Source: Mesorhizobium sp. WSM4311
GTDB lineage: Bacteria; Pseudomonadota; Alphaproteobacteria; Rhizobiales; Rhizobiaceae
Direction: 5' to 3'
NCBI RefSeq assembly: GCF_002295115.1
Contig: NZ_NSFV01000016.1
Coordinates: 1 to 64,000 of the forward strand
DNA length: 64,000 nt
The notes beneath the pieces are model-generated. The model made no database searches. It saw only the letters and a list, made by a program, of their open reading frames with translations, and was not told the DNA's origin. This document shows, piece after piece, positions 46,955-56,434 of the stretch (within the stretch, counting starts at the first letter, position 1; every line of letters begins with the position of its first letter). The position numbers and the translations under genes were made by a program.

Positions 46955-47500
46955 TCAGCCGGAAAATCCGCCTTCGTCGAGAAACGCCTGCTCCTGCGGT
47001 GTCGTCTCGCGGCCAAGCATCCTGTTGCGATGCGGAAACCGCCCGAAGCGGCGGATGATGTCGCGATGCTCCAGCGCGTATTTCAGGTTGAACTCGGCCC
47101 TGGCGGTGTGCAGCTCGACCGAAATGTCCTGGTCGGCAAGGTTTTCCGCATGTTCGAACGGTAAATACAGGAACACGCGGACTTGCGGTTCCAGCGCCAG
47201 GTCATGCCCGGCAGCGACCGCTTTATGGGCAAAGTGCTTCGCCAGCGGATCGGTGGCATACATGTGGCCGGTGCCGCGGAAGCAATTGCGCGGAAACTGG
47301 TCGAGCAGGATCATCAGCGCCAGCGAACCTTCGGCATGGCCCGACCAGGCGTCGCACTCACGCCGTGCCGCGGCATAGTGCAGGTCGAGAAAGCGATCGC
47401 GGAAATCGGCATCGAAAGCGTCGCTCTTCTCGAACCAAGCATCCTCGCCGGCGTCGCGCCAGAATTTGGTGACCGACAGGGCTCTGCTGTCCAATTCCAT
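46955..47500 (-). CDS. DUF924 family protein
   Basis: A 181-residue DUF924 protein: FWRDAGEDAWFEKSDAFD, LALMILLDQFPRNCFRGTGHMYA and FLYLPFEHAENLADQ are the three family blocks. It is predicted to be all-helical with TPR-like packing; the function is not known. It lies 15 bases downstream of the antiporter gene on the same strand, so the two may be co-transcribed. Confidence 0.88.
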   Translation of the reverse strand: MELDSRALSVTKFWRDAGEDAWFEKSDAFDADFRDRFLDLHYAAARRECDAWSGHAEGSLALMILLDQFPRNCFRGTGHMYATDPLAKHFAHKAVAAGHDLALEPQVRVFLYLPFEHAENLADQDISVELHTARAEFNLKYALEHRDIIRRFGRFPHRNRMLGRETTPQEQAFLDEGGFSG

Positions 47501-47515
47501 GCATGATTCCTTGGT

Positions 47516-49351
47516 TCAATCGGCTGTTTCGGATTTGTGCAGAACGCCAGCCGTCTCCTCGTTGAGGGCCTGACCGGGGCGGCGCGGCGTGGAGAGCGGT
47601 GTGGGAATCGGCGTGCCGATATTGCCACGCAGGAAGCGCTGGCCGGCGCGAATGCCTTCGGCGAGCTGGGTTTCGAAACGGTCGGTGTCGCGACGCCTGA
47701 CGTCCTCGATCGTTTCCGCCACATCTTCGGGATCAACGCCAAGCGATTCCAGGGCCGAGCCGCCGAAAACCAGCGCCGATTCGAAGGTCTCGCGCAGCTG
47801 ATAGTCGACGCCGGCGCGAATGAGCTGCAGCGCGGTGCCGCGGTCGAAAGCCCGGGCAAGCACGGTGAGCAGCGGAAATTCGGCCTTGATCAACTGGGCG
47901 ATGCGAACGGCCGCATCGGCCTTGTCGACGCAGATCAGCACGGCGCGCGCCCGGCCGGCGCCGGCCGCGTGCAGGATATCCAGCCGGGTGCCATCGCCAT
48001 AATAGACCTTGAAGCCGAAGTCGGCGGCCGCCTGGATCATCTCGACATCGTTGTCGATGATCGACACATCGATGCCGCGCAGCAGCAGCGGCTGGCTGGC
48101 GATCTGGCCGAAGCGGCCGAAACCGATGATCAGCACGCTGCCGGTCAGTCCGTCGGCGACGTCGACGCCGTCGAGCGACTGCTCGTCGCGCGGGGTGACA
48201 TAGCGCAAGGCGATGATCGCCAGCGGCGTCAGCACCATGGAGATGATGACGATCGCCGTCAGCATCGCGTTGGCCTGGTTGTCGATGATGCCGACGGCGG
48301 CGGCGGCTGAGTAGAGGACGAAGGCGAATTCGCCGCCTTGCGCCATGAAGACGGCGCGTTCCAAGGCTTCGCGATGGCCGGTCTTGAGGATGCGGGCGAC
48401 GATGTAGATGCCGAGCGCCTTCATGACCATGTAGGCGACGACATAGATTGCGATCAGCTTCCAGTTCGCGGCGACCACATGCAGGTCGAGCGACATGCCG
48501 ACCGCAAGGAAGAACAGGCCGAGCAGGATGCCGCGGAACGGCTCGATGTCGGCTTCCAGTTGATGGCGGAAGGTCGATTCCGACAGAAGCACGCCGGCCA
48601 GGAACGCGCCCATCGCCATCGACAGGCCGCTGAGCTGCATGGCAAGCGCCGATCCAAGCACCACCAGCAGTGCCGCGGCCGTCATCACCTCGCGGGCGCG
48701 GGCATCCGCCAGGATGCGGAAGAACGGGTTGAGCAGATAGCGCCCCGCCAGCACAAGTCCGATGATCGCGGCAAGGCCGATGCCGACCTCGGTCAGCCTT
48801 TCCGACAGGCTGGTGTCGGCGCCGCCGGGCGCCAGGAACGCGATCAGGGCCAGCAGCGGCACGATGGCCAGATCTTCCAGCAGCAGGATGGAGACGATGC
48901 GCTGGCCTTTCGGCGAGGCGATGTCGCCGCGTTCCTCGAGAAGCTGCATGACGATCGCCGTCGAGGTCAGCACGAAACCGGCGCCGGCGACGAAGGATTG
49001 CGAGACCGGAAAACCGCCGGCCATTCCCACGCCGGTCAACAGGACCGCGCAGACTCCGACCTGCAGCGCGCCGAGCCCGAAGATTTCGCGCCGCAGGCCC
49101 CAAAGCCGCGACGGCTGCATTTCCAGCCCGATGATGAACAGGAACATGACGACGCCGAGTTCGGCGACGTGGAGGATGGCTCCCGATTCGGAAAAGATGC
49201 GAAGACCAAACGGGCCGATCACCACGCCGGCCGCCAGATAGCCCAGGATCGAGCCGAGGCCCATGCGTTTGAAGATGGGGACGGCGACGACCCCCGCAGC
49301 AAGCAGCGCTACCACCTGAATGAGATCGCTGCCTGATGTTTCCGCTGCCAT
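47516..49351 (-). CDS. Kef-type (CPA2) monovalent cation:proton antiporter
   Basis: A 611-residue protein. The CPA2 exchanger domain has about 12-13 helices (residues 1-390, with LGYLAAGVVIGPFGL and the GAFLAGVLLSE segment). A C-terminal TrkA-N/RCK domain (VLIIGFGRFGQIASQPLL, VYYGDGTRLDILHAAGA) binds NAD(H) or nucleotide and gates transport. KefB/KefC relatives export K+ in response to glutathione adducts. Whether this one moves K+ or Na+ is not shown. No KefF/KefG-like partner is adjacent. Confidence 0.88.
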   Translation of the reverse strand: MAAETSGSDLIQVVALLAAGVVAVPIFKRMGLGSILGYLAAGVVIGPFGLRIFSESGAILHVAELGVVMFLFIIGLEMQPSRLWGLRREIFGLGALQVGVCAVLLTGVGMAGGFPVSQSFVAGAGFVLTSTAIVMQLLEERGDIASPKGQRIVSILLLEDLAIVPLLALIAFLAPGGADTSLSERLTEVGIGLAAIIGLVLAGRYLLNPFFRILADARAREVMTAAALLVVLGSALAMQLSGLSMAMGAFLAGVLLSESTFRHQLEADIEPFRGILLGLFFLAVGMSLDLHVVAANWKLIAIYVVAYMVMKALGIYIVARILKTGHREALERAVFMAQGGEFAFVLYSAAAAVGIIDNQANAMLTAIVIISMVLTPLAIIALRYVTPRDEQSLDGVDVADGLTGSVLIIGFGRFGQIASQPLLLRGIDVSIIDNDVEMIQAAADFGFKVYYGDGTRLDILHAAGAGRARAVLICVDKADAAVRIAQLIKAEFPLLTVLARAFDRGTALQLIRAGVDYQLRETFESALVFGGSALESLGVDPEDVAETIEDVRRRDTDRFETQLAEGIRAGQRFLRGNIGTPIPTPLSTPRRPGQALNEETAGVLHKSETAD

Positions 49352-49512
49352 GCCTCTTGTCCCTATGTCCTACAGCACTCCTTGCATGCAGTTGGAGCGG
49401 GAGGCAAGGCCGGGTAGTCTGCCAGGACGGGTAGGATGCCGTCGAAGCGTTTCCCCTGGTGGCACTACGGTCTCCGCTTGCCCGTCGGACGATTGGTATG
49501 TATATTGACGTG

Positions 49513-50502
49513 ATGACCGACCATTCGTCCTGGCCGTCTCCTGCGCCGCATATTCCGATGGATGCGCTCAGCGAAGTCCTGCAAGACTTTCGCCTGAGTG
49601 GCGTCAATTATGGCCGCTGCGAGCTCCGACATCCTTGGAGCATAGAATTTCCGCAACAATCGCTGCTTCGTTTTCACTTTGTCGGTCAGGGTCCATGCTG
49701 GATCCACACCGAAGTGCAAGGCTGGCAGCAGCTGCGCGATGGCGATCTGGTGCTGCTGCCACAAGGCATCACCCATCGGCTGGCCAGCGCGCCAGACGTT
49801 GCAGGCGGCTCGCTCGATGATTGCCGGGTGACCAAGTTGGGGGGCAACGTCTGCGAAGTCGTACGGGAAGGCACGGGCGCGACAAGCACCCTTTTCTGCG
49901 GCTCAATGGCCTTGGGCGCCTATGCGTTGAACCCGTTGATCACGCTGATGCCGCCTATCATCAAGGGTTGCGACGTGGCCGGCAATGACCCGGTCATTGG
50001 TCCTTTGCTGGCGGCCATGACCGCGGAGGCCGCGCAACCGCAGATGGGCAGCGCCACCATCTTGTCGCGTATGGCGGACTTGCTGACAGCCCGGCTCATT
50101 CGCTGCTGGGTCAATTGCACGGGAGCTTCGACCACCGGTTGGCTCGCCGCCATCCGCGACCCCAATATTGGCCGCGCTCTGGCAGCCATGCACAGAGACC
50201 CCGGCCATAACTGGACGCTCGAAAGCCTCGCCAGCCTGGCAGGCCAATCGCGCTCGATTTTCGCCGAGCGCTTCAGCGCTGTATTGGGAGAAGGCGCGGC
50301 ACACTATCTCGCCCGTTTGCGCATGCAGCTTGCCCGCGAGTTGTTGGGGCAAAACGGTTTGTCGGTGGCCGAGGTTGCTACCCGCCTGGGCTATGATTCC
50401 GAGGCATCCTTCGCTCGCGCCTTCAAGCGCATCACCAATGTCTCCCCTGGCGTTGTGCGTCGCACAATTCCCGGACGAATAGACATGAATTTCGGATTCT
50501 AA
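49513..50502 (+). CDS. AraC-family transcriptional regulator with cupin N-terminus
   Basis: A protein of about 329 residues. The N-terminal cupin of the AraC_binding type begins PMDALSEVLQDFRLSG and contains LRDGDLVLLPQGITHRL. A 100-residue C-terminal double helix-turn-helix (WTLESLASLAGQSRSIFAERF and AEVATRLGYDSEASFARAF) binds DNA. It lies 59 bases upstream of an MFS exporter on the same strand and probably regulates it. The start is uncertain: 49498 and 49558 are in-frame alternatives. Confidence 0.88.
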   Translation: MTDHSSWPSPAPHIPMDALSEVLQDFRLSGVNYGRCELRHPWSIEFPQQSLLRFHFVGQGPCWIHTEVQGWQQLRDGDLVLLPQGITHRLASAPDVAGGSLDDCRVTKLGGNVCEVVREGTGATSTLFCGSMALGAYALNPLITLMPPIIKGCDVAGNDPVIGPLLAAMTAEAAQPQMGSATILSRMADLLTARLIRCWVNCTGASTTGWLAAIRDPNIGRALAAMHRDPGHNWTLESLASLAGQSRSIFAERFSAVLGEGAAHYLARLRMQLARELLGQNGLSVAEVATRLGYDSEASFARAFKRITNVSPGVVRRTIPGRIDMNFGF

Positions 50503-50536
50503 GATACATTTCATCCGACCGGACTCGGTTATGAAG

Positions 50537-50555
50537 ATCTCCAAACTTTGGAGAT
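50537..50555 (+). promoter_or_regulatory. Perfect palindrome over the ribosome site of the MFS exporter
   Basis: ATCTCCAAACTTTGGAGAT is a perfect 9-1-9 palindrome. Its right arm contains the GGAG (50550-50553) that serves as Shine-Dalgarno for the GTG start at 50562. It could be an operator, an mRNA hairpin hiding the ribosome site, or both. Confidence 0.55.
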
Positions 50556-50561
50556 ACGTCC

Positions 50562-51770
50562 GTGACAGACACAACATTACAGCTTGAAGACGCGGCGATA
50601 GACGTTGATGCGGCTGCGCCGGCCAGGTGGGGCGCAACCACCTGGTTCGCGGTCATTTCATTGGCCGCCACCAGCTTTGCTCTGGTGTCAGCCGAATTTC
50701 TGCCGGCAGGTCTGCTGACGCCCCTGGCGCGCGATCTCGGTATCAGTGAAGGAACAGCCGGACAGGTCGTCACCGCCACAGCTTCTGTCGGCGCCGTGAC
50801 GGCCATGTTGAGCAATGTTCTCATCGGCCGATTGAACCGCAAGGCAGTGCTGGTTGGTCTCAGCGCCTTGGCGGTCGGTTCCAACATTCTTGCGGCGCTG
50901 GCGACCGATTTCTGGTTATTGTTGCTGGGTCGGGCCGGACTGGGGATCGCACTCAGCGCCTTCTGGGCACTTTCGGTCGCCGTGGTGGCGAGGCTGGTTG
51001 GCGCCAATGCGACTGGGCGGGGCATGGCTATCGTCACCCTCGGCGTCTCGCTCGCAACCATTGCCGCACCGTCGATGGGCGCGTTGATCAGCGACTGGCT
51101 GGGTTGGCGCAGCGCCATGGCCATGACAGCGGGGTTGGCCTTGCTTGCCATGCTGCTGCAGTTGCTTAGCCTGCCGTCCTTGCCTGCAACGGCAAGCAAT
51201 AGTCTTGCAGACGTCCTTCGTCTGACACGGAGACGTGGCGTTCAACTTGGTATGCTTGCCATCCTTTTGCTGATGACGGGGCATTTTGCCGGCTCGGTCT
51301 ATGTGCGTCCCTTTCTCGAACATGTGACGCACCTTGCAACCGGGCCAATTGCCCTGGCTTTGCTCGGATTTGGCATCGCCGCGGTGATCGGCAATATTGC
51401 CGGTGGCCGCATGGCCGACGCCAATATCCACGTGGCTCTCGTGGTCACCGCCGCATTGATGGCGTTTGCGGCGCTGTCATTGGTGCTTTGGGGCGTGCAC
51501 ATTGGCGTTGCCTTTGGCTTCGCGACGCTGTGGGGCTTCGCCTTCGGCATGGCGCCGGTGGTGTTGCCGACAAATCTGTCTCGCGCAGCGCCGGACGCGC
51601 TGGAAGCGGCGGGCAGCCTGATGGTCGCCTCTTTTCAGGTCGCCATCACCATCGGCGCGGTTGTCGGCGGCTATGTCGTCGACACCTATGGCCCTACAGC
51701 GCCTTTGACCGTGACTGCCATCCTTGCAGCATCGACAGCCGTATTGGCGATGTTACAGCCGCGCAGCTGA
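50562..51770 (+). CDS. DHA1-type MFS exporter
   Basis: A 402-residue, 12-helix MFS protein. SFALVSAEFLPAGLLTPLARDLGISEG resembles the AraJ/NepI/YdhP drug and sugar exporter group, and VGLSALAVGSNILAALATDF with LLGRAGLGIALSAFWALS are typical segments. The start is GTG at 50562, preceded by GGAG. It is paired with the upstream AraC regulator, as is common for inducible efflux. Confidence 0.88.
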   Translation: MTDTTLQLEDAAIDVDAAAPARWGATTWFAVISLAATSFALVSAEFLPAGLLTPLARDLGISEGTAGQVVTATASVGAVTAMLSNVLIGRLNRKAVLVGLSALAVGSNILAALATDFWLLLLGRAGLGIALSAFWALSVAVVARLVGANATGRGMAIVTLGVSLATIAAPSMGALISDWLGWRSAMAMTAGLALLAMLLQLLSLPSLPATASNSLADVLRLTRRRGVQLGMLAILLLMTGHFAGSVYVRPFLEHVTHLATGPIALALLGFGIAAVIGNIAGGRMADANIHVALVVTAALMAFAALSLVLWGVHIGVAFGFATLWGFAFGMAPVVLPTNLSRAAPDALEAAGSLMVASFQVAITIGAVVGGYVVDTYGPTAPLTVTAILAASTAVLAMLQPRS

Positions 51771-51950
51771 ACTTTGCCGCCGCTGACGCGGGCAGCCCGA
51801 ATCCGGCCCGGATAATATTGCAGACGCGTTACACAAGTTTACGCAATGCGCGCGTTGCTTGTTGCCACAATCGAAGGCTAAGGACGCTCGGCTTCGGCCA
51901 TTGGAGGGTGAGCGACGATCAAGTCGCGCCCTTTTGAGGAGATGACTGAC

Positions 51951-52217
51951 ATGAAGAAGTTTTTGCTTGTTGCCGTCGGCCTGGCGGTGCTTGCGGGTTC
52001 GGCCTGTTCGAAGGCGCCGGAATGCACGGCCGAGATCGCGACCAAGAAGGCACAGGATATGGCCGCCGCACTGCAGGAAGCGATCACCAAGGATCCGTCC
52101 AAGGCGGCTGACCTGACCGCCAAGGTCCAGGCGGTGACAACCAAGTACCAGGGCACCACGACACTCGCCGACGCCTGCAAGGCGTATGACGAGGTGACGG
52201 CCGCCATCAAGGGCTAA
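51951..52217 (+). CDS. Small exported protein, possible lipoprotein
   Basis: An 88-residue protein. The hydrophobic signal MKKFLLVAVGLAVLAGSACSK has a Cys at the expected lipobox place, but the -3 residue is Gly, so lipidation is doubtful. The mature part is short, Ala/Lys/Thr-rich and helical. The start at 51951 is chosen because GAGGAG lies nine bases upstream; an ATG at 51942 abuts that site. The family is not recognised. Confidence 0.7.
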   Translation: MKKFLLVAVGLAVLAGSACSKAPECTAEIATKKAQDMAAALQEAITKDPSKAADLTAKVQAVTTKYQGTTTLADACKAYDEVTAAIKG

Positions 52218-52242
52218 GCGCCTTTCGACCGGTTCAAAAGGG

Positions 52243-52276
52243 GGCGGTGGCGATGGGCCGCCGCCTCTTTGCTTTT
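52243..52276 (+). terminator. Intrinsic terminator after the small exported protein
   Basis: GGCGGTGGC (52243-52251) pairs with GCCGCCGCC (52257-52265) with one wobble pair, followed by tctttgctttt. Confidence 0.75.
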
Positions 52277-52311
52277 GGGGATGTGTTTGGGGGTAGGGCG
52301 CGATAATGCGC

Positions 52312-52863
52312 TCAGTTCGGGGCGATGGAGCCGACTTCGACGGTATCGACGCGCTTCAGGCTCATACCAATGACCGGCACCAGCTGATCCTGGACCCGCA
52401 CGGCAACCGTCACGGTCATCGAATTGTCGTCGGGAATACGGGCTTGCATGACGCCGCGCAGCTGGTTGCGGTTGATGGTGAAGACCACCTTGCGGGCATC
52501 GACGACGTTGCCGCCGATGATGTCCAGGCCCGCACCGTCAGCGCCCCCCATGAAGGAACCCTTGTAATCGCGGCCCTTGCGTTCGATCTTGGCCGACATC
52601 TGCTGGGTGAACATACCGACACGGCAGCCGCCATCCAGAGTCATGCCCATCTTGCCGTCCGGCGTGGAGCCGGTGAAGCTGCAGTTGAATTTCGTGCCCT
52701 TGTACTTGCCGGCGACGATTTCGCCCGGGCCGACCCATTTGCCTTCGGCCGACTGGAAGAACTGCTTGTCGGGCTCTGCGGCGGAAGCCTGCGAGGCGAG
52801 ACCGACGACTGCTGTGATCGCAACGGCCAGGGGCAGGACGCTGGACAGAATTACGCTTTTCAT
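52312..52863 (-). CDS. Exported protein of unknown function
   Basis: A 183-residue protein with a signal peptide (SVLPLAVAITAVVGLASQASA). The mature domain begins EGKWVGPGEIVAGKYKGTKFNC and is predicted mostly beta, with two cysteines (CSFTG, GGCRVG). No family was recognised. The start MKSVILSS at 52863 is ATG; an in-frame GTG three codons upstream is the alternative. Confidence 0.65.
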   Translation of the reverse strand: MKSVILSSVLPLAVAITAVVGLASQASAAEPDKQFFQSAEGKWVGPGEIVAGKYKGTKFNCSFTGSTPDGKMGMTLDGGCRVGMFTQQMSAKIERKGRDYKGSFMGGADGAGLDIIGGNVVDARKVVFTINRNQLRGVMQARIPDDNSMTVTVAVRVQDQLVPVIGMSLKRVDTVEVGSIAPN

Positions 52864-52986
52864 CGACGACACCCGGCAACAAAGAGGCTGTTTGGAACCG
52901 GTTCGACCATGAAGAAGATTGGTTAATGCTTCGTCACTGCGGGGCCTCGAAACGGCAATCCGCTCATCGTTAGGAAGAACAGGACG

Positions 52987-54072
52987 CTATTTGCCGGAGC
53001 CCGTGGTTTCGGTGTCCTTCTTCGCGGCAAACGATGTCAATGCCGAGAGGAAATCGCCCAGTCCCGGGCGCTTCGCGGCGCTGAAGGGCAGGGGACGCGC
53101 GGTTTCCATCGCCGCGATGCCGATGCGCGCAGTCATCATGCCGTTGACGACGCCCTCGCCAAGCTTGGCCGAAAGCCGTGCCGCCAGGCCATGGCCGACG
53201 ATCTGCTGGACGAAACTGTCGCCGACGGCGATCGAACCGGTGACCGCCAGATGTGCCAGCACGCTGCGCGCCAGGCGGAAGAACCCCAGCGTTCCCGGGC
53301 GTCCGCCATAGAGTTCCGAGAGACGGCGAATGAGGCGTCCGGCCTCGAACACGACATAGGCGACATCGACGAGCGCGCGCGGGCTGACCGCCGTCACCAG
53401 CGAGACGCGTCTGGCGGCTTCGAGAATCATCACCTTGGCCCTGGCATCGAGGGGGCCGAGGATTTCCGCTTCAGCTAGACGCACCAGATTGCCGCCGTCG
53501 ATGATTTCGCCGCGCAGTTCGGCCAGGGCGCGCCGGCCGGCCGCGGTCTCGGGCTTGGCCGCGACGAAAGCCGAAAGCTCGTCGACCACCGATCGTGCCG
53601 CCTTGGGGTCGTCGCGCGCGATGGCGTCGAGCGCGCGTTTTTGCAGTTTCTCGACTTCGGCAAGGCGGGCGATCGCCAGGAATTCGCGAATCATGATCAC
53701 CACAAGCGCCAATATGGCGATCGCTGCCATGCCGGCGGCCAGCCAACCCAGCCATTCGGCGCGGGCGAAGAGATCGCGAATCAGCTGGTCGGTCCACAGG
53801 CCGACAGCCAGCGAAACCAGCACGCCGATCGCGCCGAAGAGGATGCCGCCGAATAACGAGCGTTTCCTGGGGGCGACCGCCGGTGGCGGTTCGGCGGCAA
53901 CGATGTCGGGTTCGTCGAAGACGTCGACTTCCGCCGGTATGACCAGCGCGACATCGGTCTTCAGCCCGCGGGGTTTGCGCGGGGGCTCGGCCTGCCGCGT
54001 CTTTGACGCCTCTTGTGTCGGCGCGGCCTCCGGCTCGATGCGGAAGGCCGCCGGTTTGCGGGGCGCGGTCAT
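52987..54072 (-). CDS. YcjF-like membrane protein (DUF697 / TIGR01620)
   Basis: A 361-residue protein. The Pro/Arg-rich cytoplasmic N-terminus is followed by two membrane helices (GGILFGAIGVLVSLAVGLW and AAGMAAIAILALVVIMI). The C-terminal DUF697-type domain has PRALVDVAYVVFEAGRLIRRLSELYGGRPG (about 20 residues conserved) and SIAVGDSFVQQIVG. It is regularly found after ycjX, and here the two overlap as ATGA (54069-54072). Its function is undefined; it is sometimes linked to envelope stress. Confidence 0.85.
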   Translation of the reverse strand: MTAPRKPAAFRIEPEAAPTQEASKTRQAEPPRKPRGLKTDVALVIPAEVDVFDEPDIVAAEPPPAVAPRKRSLFGGILFGAIGVLVSLAVGLWTDQLIRDLFARAEWLGWLAAGMAAIAILALVVIMIREFLAIARLAEVEKLQKRALDAIARDDPKAARSVVDELSAFVAAKPETAAGRRALAELRGEIIDGGNLVRLAEAEILGPLDARAKVMILEAARRVSLVTAVSPRALVDVAYVVFEAGRLIRRLSELYGGRPGTLGFFRLARSVLAHLAVTGSIAVGDSFVQQIVGHGLAARLSAKLGEGVVNGMMTARIGIAAMETARPLPFSAAKRPGLGDFLSALTSFAAKKDTETTGSGK

Positions 54073-55544
54073 GCCAGATGGTCTCCGATCAGGAACTGCA
54101 AGGCACGGTCGAGCCTGATATGCGGCAGAGACAGCGTGACACCTTCGGCCGTGCGTTCGAGTTTTGGCGGGCGGAATCGGACAAAGCGGATTGCCGGGTC
54201 CGTGGAATCCTGCCTGTGGTCGGGTCCTGAGACGTCGAACACCGCATCAATCTTCTCCGGTAAGTCACCGGGAAATATGGCAGTTTCGGTCTTTCCGTCG
54301 AACGTTTCACCGTTGATCTTCTCGCTGGCGATCGGCGTGCCGATGATGACAGGCAACGCCTCACGGCCTTGCTTGACCGTGCCTTCGCGGGTCGCGCGCA
54401 CCGCCGCCATGGCGACCACGTCGACGTCGGCGCCGGTGAAGTTCGCTCGCGCCACGGCGCGGTCGGCCAGCCGCCGCACGATCGCCTGCAACCGGTCATG
54501 GCTTTCGTGGTGCAGGTGATCGGCCTTGGTCGCGGCGACCAGGATGCGATCGATGCGCCGCGAAAAGAGGTCGGTGAGGAAGCTGCCCCGGCCGGGGCGA
54601 AAGCAGCCGAGGATCTCGGTCACCGCACGCTCGAGGTCGGCCATGGCGCCGGGGCCGGCGTTCAACGCCTGCATGGCGTCGATCAGGACGATCTGGCGAT
54701 CGAGGCGGGTGATGTGTTCGCGGAAGAAGGGTTTGACGACATGCGTCTTGTAGGCCTCGTAGCGCCTCTCCATCATGGCGTGCAGCGATCCCGGGCGCGG
54801 GCGCCTGTCGAGGCCGGCCAGCGGTGCGAAGGTCAGCGCGGGCGAACCTTCGAGGTCGCCAGGCATCAGGAAACGGCCGGGCGGCAGGGTCGAAAGCGCG
54901 CGCTCGTCGAGCTTGCAGGCCTTGAGATAGGCCGCGAAGCTTTCGGCGAGGCGGCGGGCGGTCATCTCGTCGGCGTCGGCATTCGGGTCGATTTCCGCCG
55001 AGATTGCCCGCCAGGCCCGCGAAAGGTCCTCGCGCACCGGCAAAGTGGCCATCTCCACGGCCTCGCGTGAAAAATCGGCGAAGGATTTGCCGAGCAGCGG
55101 CAGGTCGAGCAGCCATTCGCCGGGATAATCGACGATGTCGACCGACAGTTTGCCGGATGAGAACATACGGCTCCAGCCGGAGGCCGATTCGTATTCGATG
55201 GTCAGCCGCAGTTCCGAAATAGCGCGCGTGGAATCGGGCCAAGCACGGTCGTTGACCAATGCAGCGATATGATCCTCGTACTGGAAGCGCGGCACGGCGT
55301 CGTCAGGCTGCTCTTCCAGGAAGGCGCGGGCGATACGCCCGGATTTCTGTGCCTCGAACAGCGGCAGGCGTCCGCCGTGGATCAGATTGTGGACCAGCGC
55401 GGAGATGAACACCGTTTTGCCGGCGCGCGAAAGGCCCGTCACACCCAGCCGCAGCGAGGGAGAAAAAAGCCCGGTGGCGCGTCCCGACAGCGTATCGAGG
55501 GCAATTCTTGCCTCGTCGGTGAAGGTGGTCAGCGATGATGCCAA
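54069..55544 (-). CDS. ycjX: YcjX family P-loop GTPase-like protein (DUF463)
   Basis: A 491-residue protein of the YcjX family. Walker A is GLSRAGKT at residues 37-44, DIVDYPGEWLLDLP is the G3-like motif, and VAATKADH is the NKxD-like motif in altered form (TKAD). It is followed by the DUF697 gene with an ATGA overlap. The most likely start is TTG at 55544 (MASSLTTFTDEARIAL) after a gagagat site; the frame stays open upstream to 56033, but that part lies over the sixA-like gene and the palindromic repeat. Confidence 0.88.
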   Translation of the reverse strand: MASSLTTFTDEARIALDTLSGRATGLFSPSLRLGVTGLSRAGKTVFISALVHNLIHGGRLPLFEAQKSGRIARAFLEEQPDDAVPRFQYEDHIAALVNDRAWPDSTRAISELRLTIEYESASGWSRMFSSGKLSVDIVDYPGEWLLDLPLLGKSFADFSREAVEMATLPVREDLSRAWRAISAEIDPNADADEMTARRLAESFAAYLKACKLDERALSTLPPGRFLMPGDLEGSPALTFAPLAGLDRRPRPGSLHAMMERRYEAYKTHVVKPFFREHITRLDRQIVLIDAMQALNAGPGAMADLERAVTEILGCFRPGRGSFLTDLFSRRIDRILVAATKADHLHHESHDRLQAIVRRLADRAVARANFTGADVDVVAMAAVRATREGTVKQGREALPVIIGTPIASEKINGETFDGKTETAIFPGDLPEKIDAVFDVSGPDHRQDSTDPAIRFVRFRPPKLERTAEGVTLSLPHIRLDRALQFLIGDHLA

Positions 55545-55626
55545 AATGTGATCTCTCGGGGCTGCGGTCCGTCCGATATAGGCGTTGGAACCCGGCTTTG
55601 AAATGGCGCCGGAAATCGATGCCGAA

Positions 55627-55670
55627 GCAATTCCAGGAAAGTGCGGAGCGGTTTTCCCGTCCGAAATCGC
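55627..55670. repeat. Short palindromic repeat, copy 2
   Basis: GCAATTCCAGGAAA-gtgcggagcg-GTTTTCCC shares more than 30 positions with the copy at 3613-3656. The outer right arm is degenerate (gaaatcgc). It lies between the sixA-like gene and ycjX. Confidence 0.65.
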
Positions 55671-55684
55671 GCCAAAACAGAGAG

Positions 55685-56188
55685 TTAGAGATCGGCCGGT
55701 GTCAGGAACGCCTCGAGATAACCCGATTCCTGGGCCGCTTTCGCCAGATCGTCGAGGAAACGCACGACCGCCAGGCCCGAGGTCGGGAACCCATGGTTGA
55801 GCATGGCACGCGCCGTCTCGTCGCCATCGCCTGACACTGCCATGGCAAGATCCTCCGTCATCGGATTGTGACCGATGACCAGCAGTGACCCCGGCCCGCC
55901 ATGTTCCCGGATGAGGCGGAGATAGCCGGCCGCGTCTTCGCTGTAGAGCGTGTCGAAAAACAGCACCTTGCCGGTGTCGGTCTGGCCGGCCAGCCCTTCG
56001 AGCGTTTCCTTGGCGCGCCGGGCGTTGGAGCACAATGTCAAATCGGGGACATAGCCACGGGAGCGCATGGCAGCGCCCATCGTCTCGGCATCGGCGCGGC
56101 CGGATGCATCAAGCGGTCGATCGAAATCGCGCATGCCGGGCAGCGCCCAGCCAGCCTTGGCGTGCCGCAACAGATAGAGCCTGCTCAC
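55685..56188 (-). CDS. SixA-like histidine phosphatase
   Basis: A 167-residue member of the histidine phosphatase superfamily. The catalytic motif is LLRHAKAGW with R8 and H9. The second His lies in VIGHNPMTEDLA. It is close in size to SixA (161 residues in E. coli), which dephosphorylates phosphohistidine on Hpt domains or on the nitrogen phosphotransferase protein. The target here is unknown. It is upstream of ycjX on the same strand. Confidence 0.85.
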   Translation of the reverse strand: MSRLYLLRHAKAGWALPGMRDFDRPLDASGRADAETMGAAMRSRGYVPDLTLCSNARRAKETLEGLAGQTDTGKVLFFDTLYSEDAAGYLRLIREHGGPGSLLVIGHNPMTEDLAMAVSGDGDETARAMLNHGFPTSGLAVVRFLDDLAKAAQESGYLEAFLTPADL

Positions 56189-56434
56189 CCAACCTCCGAT
56201 GATGCCGAAGCCGCGGCACGATTAGCCACGAGAAGGGCGCCGCGCACAATGGCCCCTTGTTCTTCCTCGCAAAGAATCATGCGGCACTTTCTCCATCGAA
56301 TCAGCGACATCTCGCCCCGACGGGTGCCGCCGGGGCACTTTAACAATTGCGTGAGTCGGTGACTGATTGCGCTTGTGCAGGCGTCGGGCGGCGAATATAT
56401 AAGCGCCAAATTTGGGGCAGTTTGGGTGAGTCGA

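Noticed and set aside
55545..56033. Upstream extension of ycjX
   Set aside because: The frame stays open only as a shadow of the sixA-like gene and runs through the palindromic repeat; family similarity starts at the TTG at 55544.
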